Assembly (NCBI GenBank): GCA_036985875.1
Contig: BTQM01000034.1
Coordinates: forward strand, 1-7,462
Direction of reading: 5' to 3'
Origin: BTQM01 sp036985875
Lineage (GTDB): Bacteria > Patescibacteriota > Minisyncoccia > Phycocordibacterales > UBA1539
Length of the DNA stretch: 7,462 nucleotides
Of the stretch, positions 6,232 to 7,462 are shown in pieces. The position numbers were made by a program, and so were the translations under genes. Position 1 is the first letter of the stretch. Each line of letters starts with the position of its first letter. The notes under the pieces are model-generated. The model was not told the origin of the DNA. It ran no database searches and saw nothing but the letters and a program-made list of their open reading frames with translations.

Positions 6232-6241
6232 GTTCAAGCTA
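6203..6241 (+). repeat. CAAGCTA heptamer block, copy B (homologous to 3386-3424)
   Basis: It consists of runs of CAAGCTA-like units (for example 6210-6216 and 6217-6223) that end shortly before ATGGCA at 6258. It aligns gap-free to 3386-3424 with seven mismatches in 39, although the genes downstream are unrelated. Confidence 0.7.
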
Positions 6242-6257
6242 ATTAAGCTGTTTATAT

Positions 6258-7367
6258 ATGGCAAAGACCTTTCTAAGCGTAACAATAGTGTCCATGGCGG
6301 TTTTGCTGTTCCCGCTTGCCGCCCCCGCTCAAATACCTACGTCCATACTGGATGATATCTCCAACTTTAGCACTAGTACACAAGCGCAAATAGAAGAGAT
6401 TCTATCTAGTATTCCCACTGCGGGAGAAGCCCTGACGGACGGGTTAGAGCAGTATATGGAGATAATTACACGCCCAAAGTATCCCGACCCATACGAGAAA
6501 GTTTCTATTGAGGCGATAAGCTTTCTTACCGACCTTAACAGAGCGGAGATTTTTTGGTATGTGAACGACAAACTGAAAGAGCGTGGAGTTGGAAAGACGA
6601 GATTCTCCTTTAGTGTGGGTGGCGTACGCAGCACATCAATCGTTGATCTGGTCATAAAAACGACGGAAGGAAAGCGAGTAGATAAGCAAATCTCATTCAG
6701 ACCCGTGGAATTAAGCCTCTTGTGGGAAGCGAATACATACACGCCTCCTTTTTATAAAGGCAGGGCGCTTATCTCGCCAGAGGGAGCGCTGAAAGTGGTC
6801 GCTCTTCCAAACTTCATCACCGCTGGTGGAACATACATACCCGCCGAAAAACTTGTGTATGTGTGGAAAAAAGACGGCGAAGTGCTGGAGAAGGAATCAG
6901 GATACGGGAAAAGAATGTTCTACATCAAAGCTCCAATACCTTTCTGGGACACAAATATTGAGGTTGAGGTTTCCTCGCTTGGCGGCTCACTCAAAGCAGG
7001 AAAGAGTGTCAACATCTTTCCCAAAAACCCCAAAGTTATATTTTATAGAGACAATCCTTTGGGTGGAGTACAGTACGAGAATGCCGTAGGCGGGGAGCTT
7101 GATCTGTCAAGAACAGAGATCGCGATAAAGGCAGAACCCTATTTCTTTTCGGTGGACGACATGGAGGAGAACTTGGTATACAGCTGGTCCATGGACGATA
7201 GAACGATAGAGGGCGACAAGGAAAGGATAACGTTCAGGCAGGAAGAAGAGGGGGGAGTGGGCATATCTCGCATAAGTCTTGCGATACAAAACCTCGCAAG
7301 GACATACCAGTCCGCCTCAAGGTCATTCCTCCTAAATTTTAAAAGTGCAGGATCATTTAATTTTTAA
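6258..7367 (+). CDS. Exported protein with three Ig/PKD-like beta segments, function unknown
   Basis: This 369-residue protein starts with a typical Sec signal peptide: MAKTFLS, a hydrophobic core to about residue 20, then APA with likely cleavage after Ala24. After a Ser/Thr-rich spacer with short helices (30-75), the rest looks like beta-sandwich segments. Each carries an aromatic-Trp core strand: AEIFWYVND (96-104), KLVYVWKKDG (198-207) and NLVYSWSMDD (305-314). YVW and YSW strands resemble those of PKD/Ig-like domains. YTPPFYKGRALIS (161-173) looks like a conserved linker. From memory, such proteins accompany VirB4/PrgI clusters in Parcubacteria (not verified). There is no C-terminal anchor; the protein ends in GSFNF. 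It probably acts outside the inner membrane as a structural or adhesive part. Start: ATG 6258, right after the CAAGCTA block, no Shine-Dalgarno; the signal peptide fits this start well. Confidence 0.68.
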   Translation: MAKTFLSVTIVSMAVLLFPLAAPAQIPTSILDDISNFSTSTQAQIEEILSSIPTAGEALTDGLEQYMEIITRPKYPDPYEKVSIEAISFLTDLNRAEIFWYVNDKLKERGVGKTRFSFSVGGVRSTSIVDLVIKTTEGKRVDKQISFRPVELSLLWEANTYTPPFYKGRALISPEGALKVVALPNFITAGGTYIPAEKLVYVWKKDGEVLEKESGYGKRMFYIKAPIPFWDTNIEVEVSSLGGSLKAGKSVNIFPKNPKVIFYRDNPLGGVQYENAVGGELDLSRTEIAIKAEPYFFSVDDMEENLVYSWSMDDRTIEGDKERITFRQEEEGGVGISRISLAIQNLARTYQSASRSFLLNFKSAGSFNF

Positions 7368-7462
7368 TGTTAGGACTTGCACAGTCGGATGCAGTTTGAG
7401 GCGCGCGAACCAAATGGAGTAAGCTGTATCAAACATACAGCGAACGACATCGGGTGAAGTGC
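7368..7462. other. Tail without a recognisable gene; contains a perfect 7-pair hairpin
   Basis: GCTGTAT (7423-7429) and ATACAGC (7435-7441) form a perfect stem around a five-base loop. No T-run follows, so it is not a standard intrinsic terminator. The final TCGGGTGAAGTGC (7450-7462) matches the 6187-6202 arm once three bases are skipped, so a degenerate copy of that repeat may begin here. An ATG overlapping the previous stop (7367-7369) opens only ten codons. The minus strand is open from the window edge to about 7370, but nothing supports it as a gene. Confidence 0.35.

Noticed and set aside
7367..7399. New gene starting at the ATG overlapping the last stop
   Set aside because: It reaches a TGA after ten codons and shows nothing gene-like.

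Overview
The window is 7.46 kb of plus-strand, gene-dense sequence with a base composition near the middle of the range. It most likely comes from a member of the Candidate Phyla Radiation (Patescibacteria), probably the Parcubacteria lineage. The basis is the gene set: a small PrgI-family membrane protein, a VirB4-type ATPase, a VirB6/TrbL-like polytopic membrane protein, and several proteins of the kind I associate with parcubacterial type IV secretion-like loci. These include a helical-domain protein ending in DPYREAVE and a secreted protein with YxW-bearing beta domains. Most starts also lack a Shine-Dalgarno sequence. TGA acts as a stop for two genes, so nothing suggests the recoded UGA of Gracilibacteria or SR1. 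The lineage is inference from memory of these families, not from a search.

Layout: the 3' end of a large, presumably exported protein (1-489); a VirB6-like membrane protein with a long cationic tail (500-2068); a soluble helical-domain protein (2112-2756); PrgI/VirB3-like (2855-3286); a stand-alone protein resembling the VirB4/TraC N-terminal domain (3431-4084); the VirB4-like AAA+ ATPase (4241-6052); an exported protein with three Ig-like segments (6258-7367); and a 95-base tail with no recognisable gene. All genes are on the plus strand. Two candidate promoters, at about 3330 and 6082, divide the run into three possible transcription units.

Together these read as the inner-membrane core of a stripped-down type IV secretion or DNA-transfer-like machine. 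VirB4 would be the motor, PrgI its small membrane anchor, and the VirB6-like protein the channel or platform. The 217-residue protein would be an accessory or split VirB4 module, and the flanking exported proteins would be the extracellular or surface part. No VirB8, VirB9, VirB10, VirB11, relaxase or coupling protein is seen here.

The least explained content is between the genes. No gap exceeds 205 bases, but the larger ones carry several unrelated short repeat families: GTTATAA heptamers, CAAGCTA heptamers, a 22-base AT-rich unit, and a 20-base unit beginning AGAAGTCGGG. These sit just upstream of start codons. Two gaps share one layout: a TATAAT box, an AGCTT-rich inverted repeat, a homologous 39-base CAAGCTA block, then ATGGCA. 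One of them holds a long stem that would be transcribed in the leader of the exported-protein gene.
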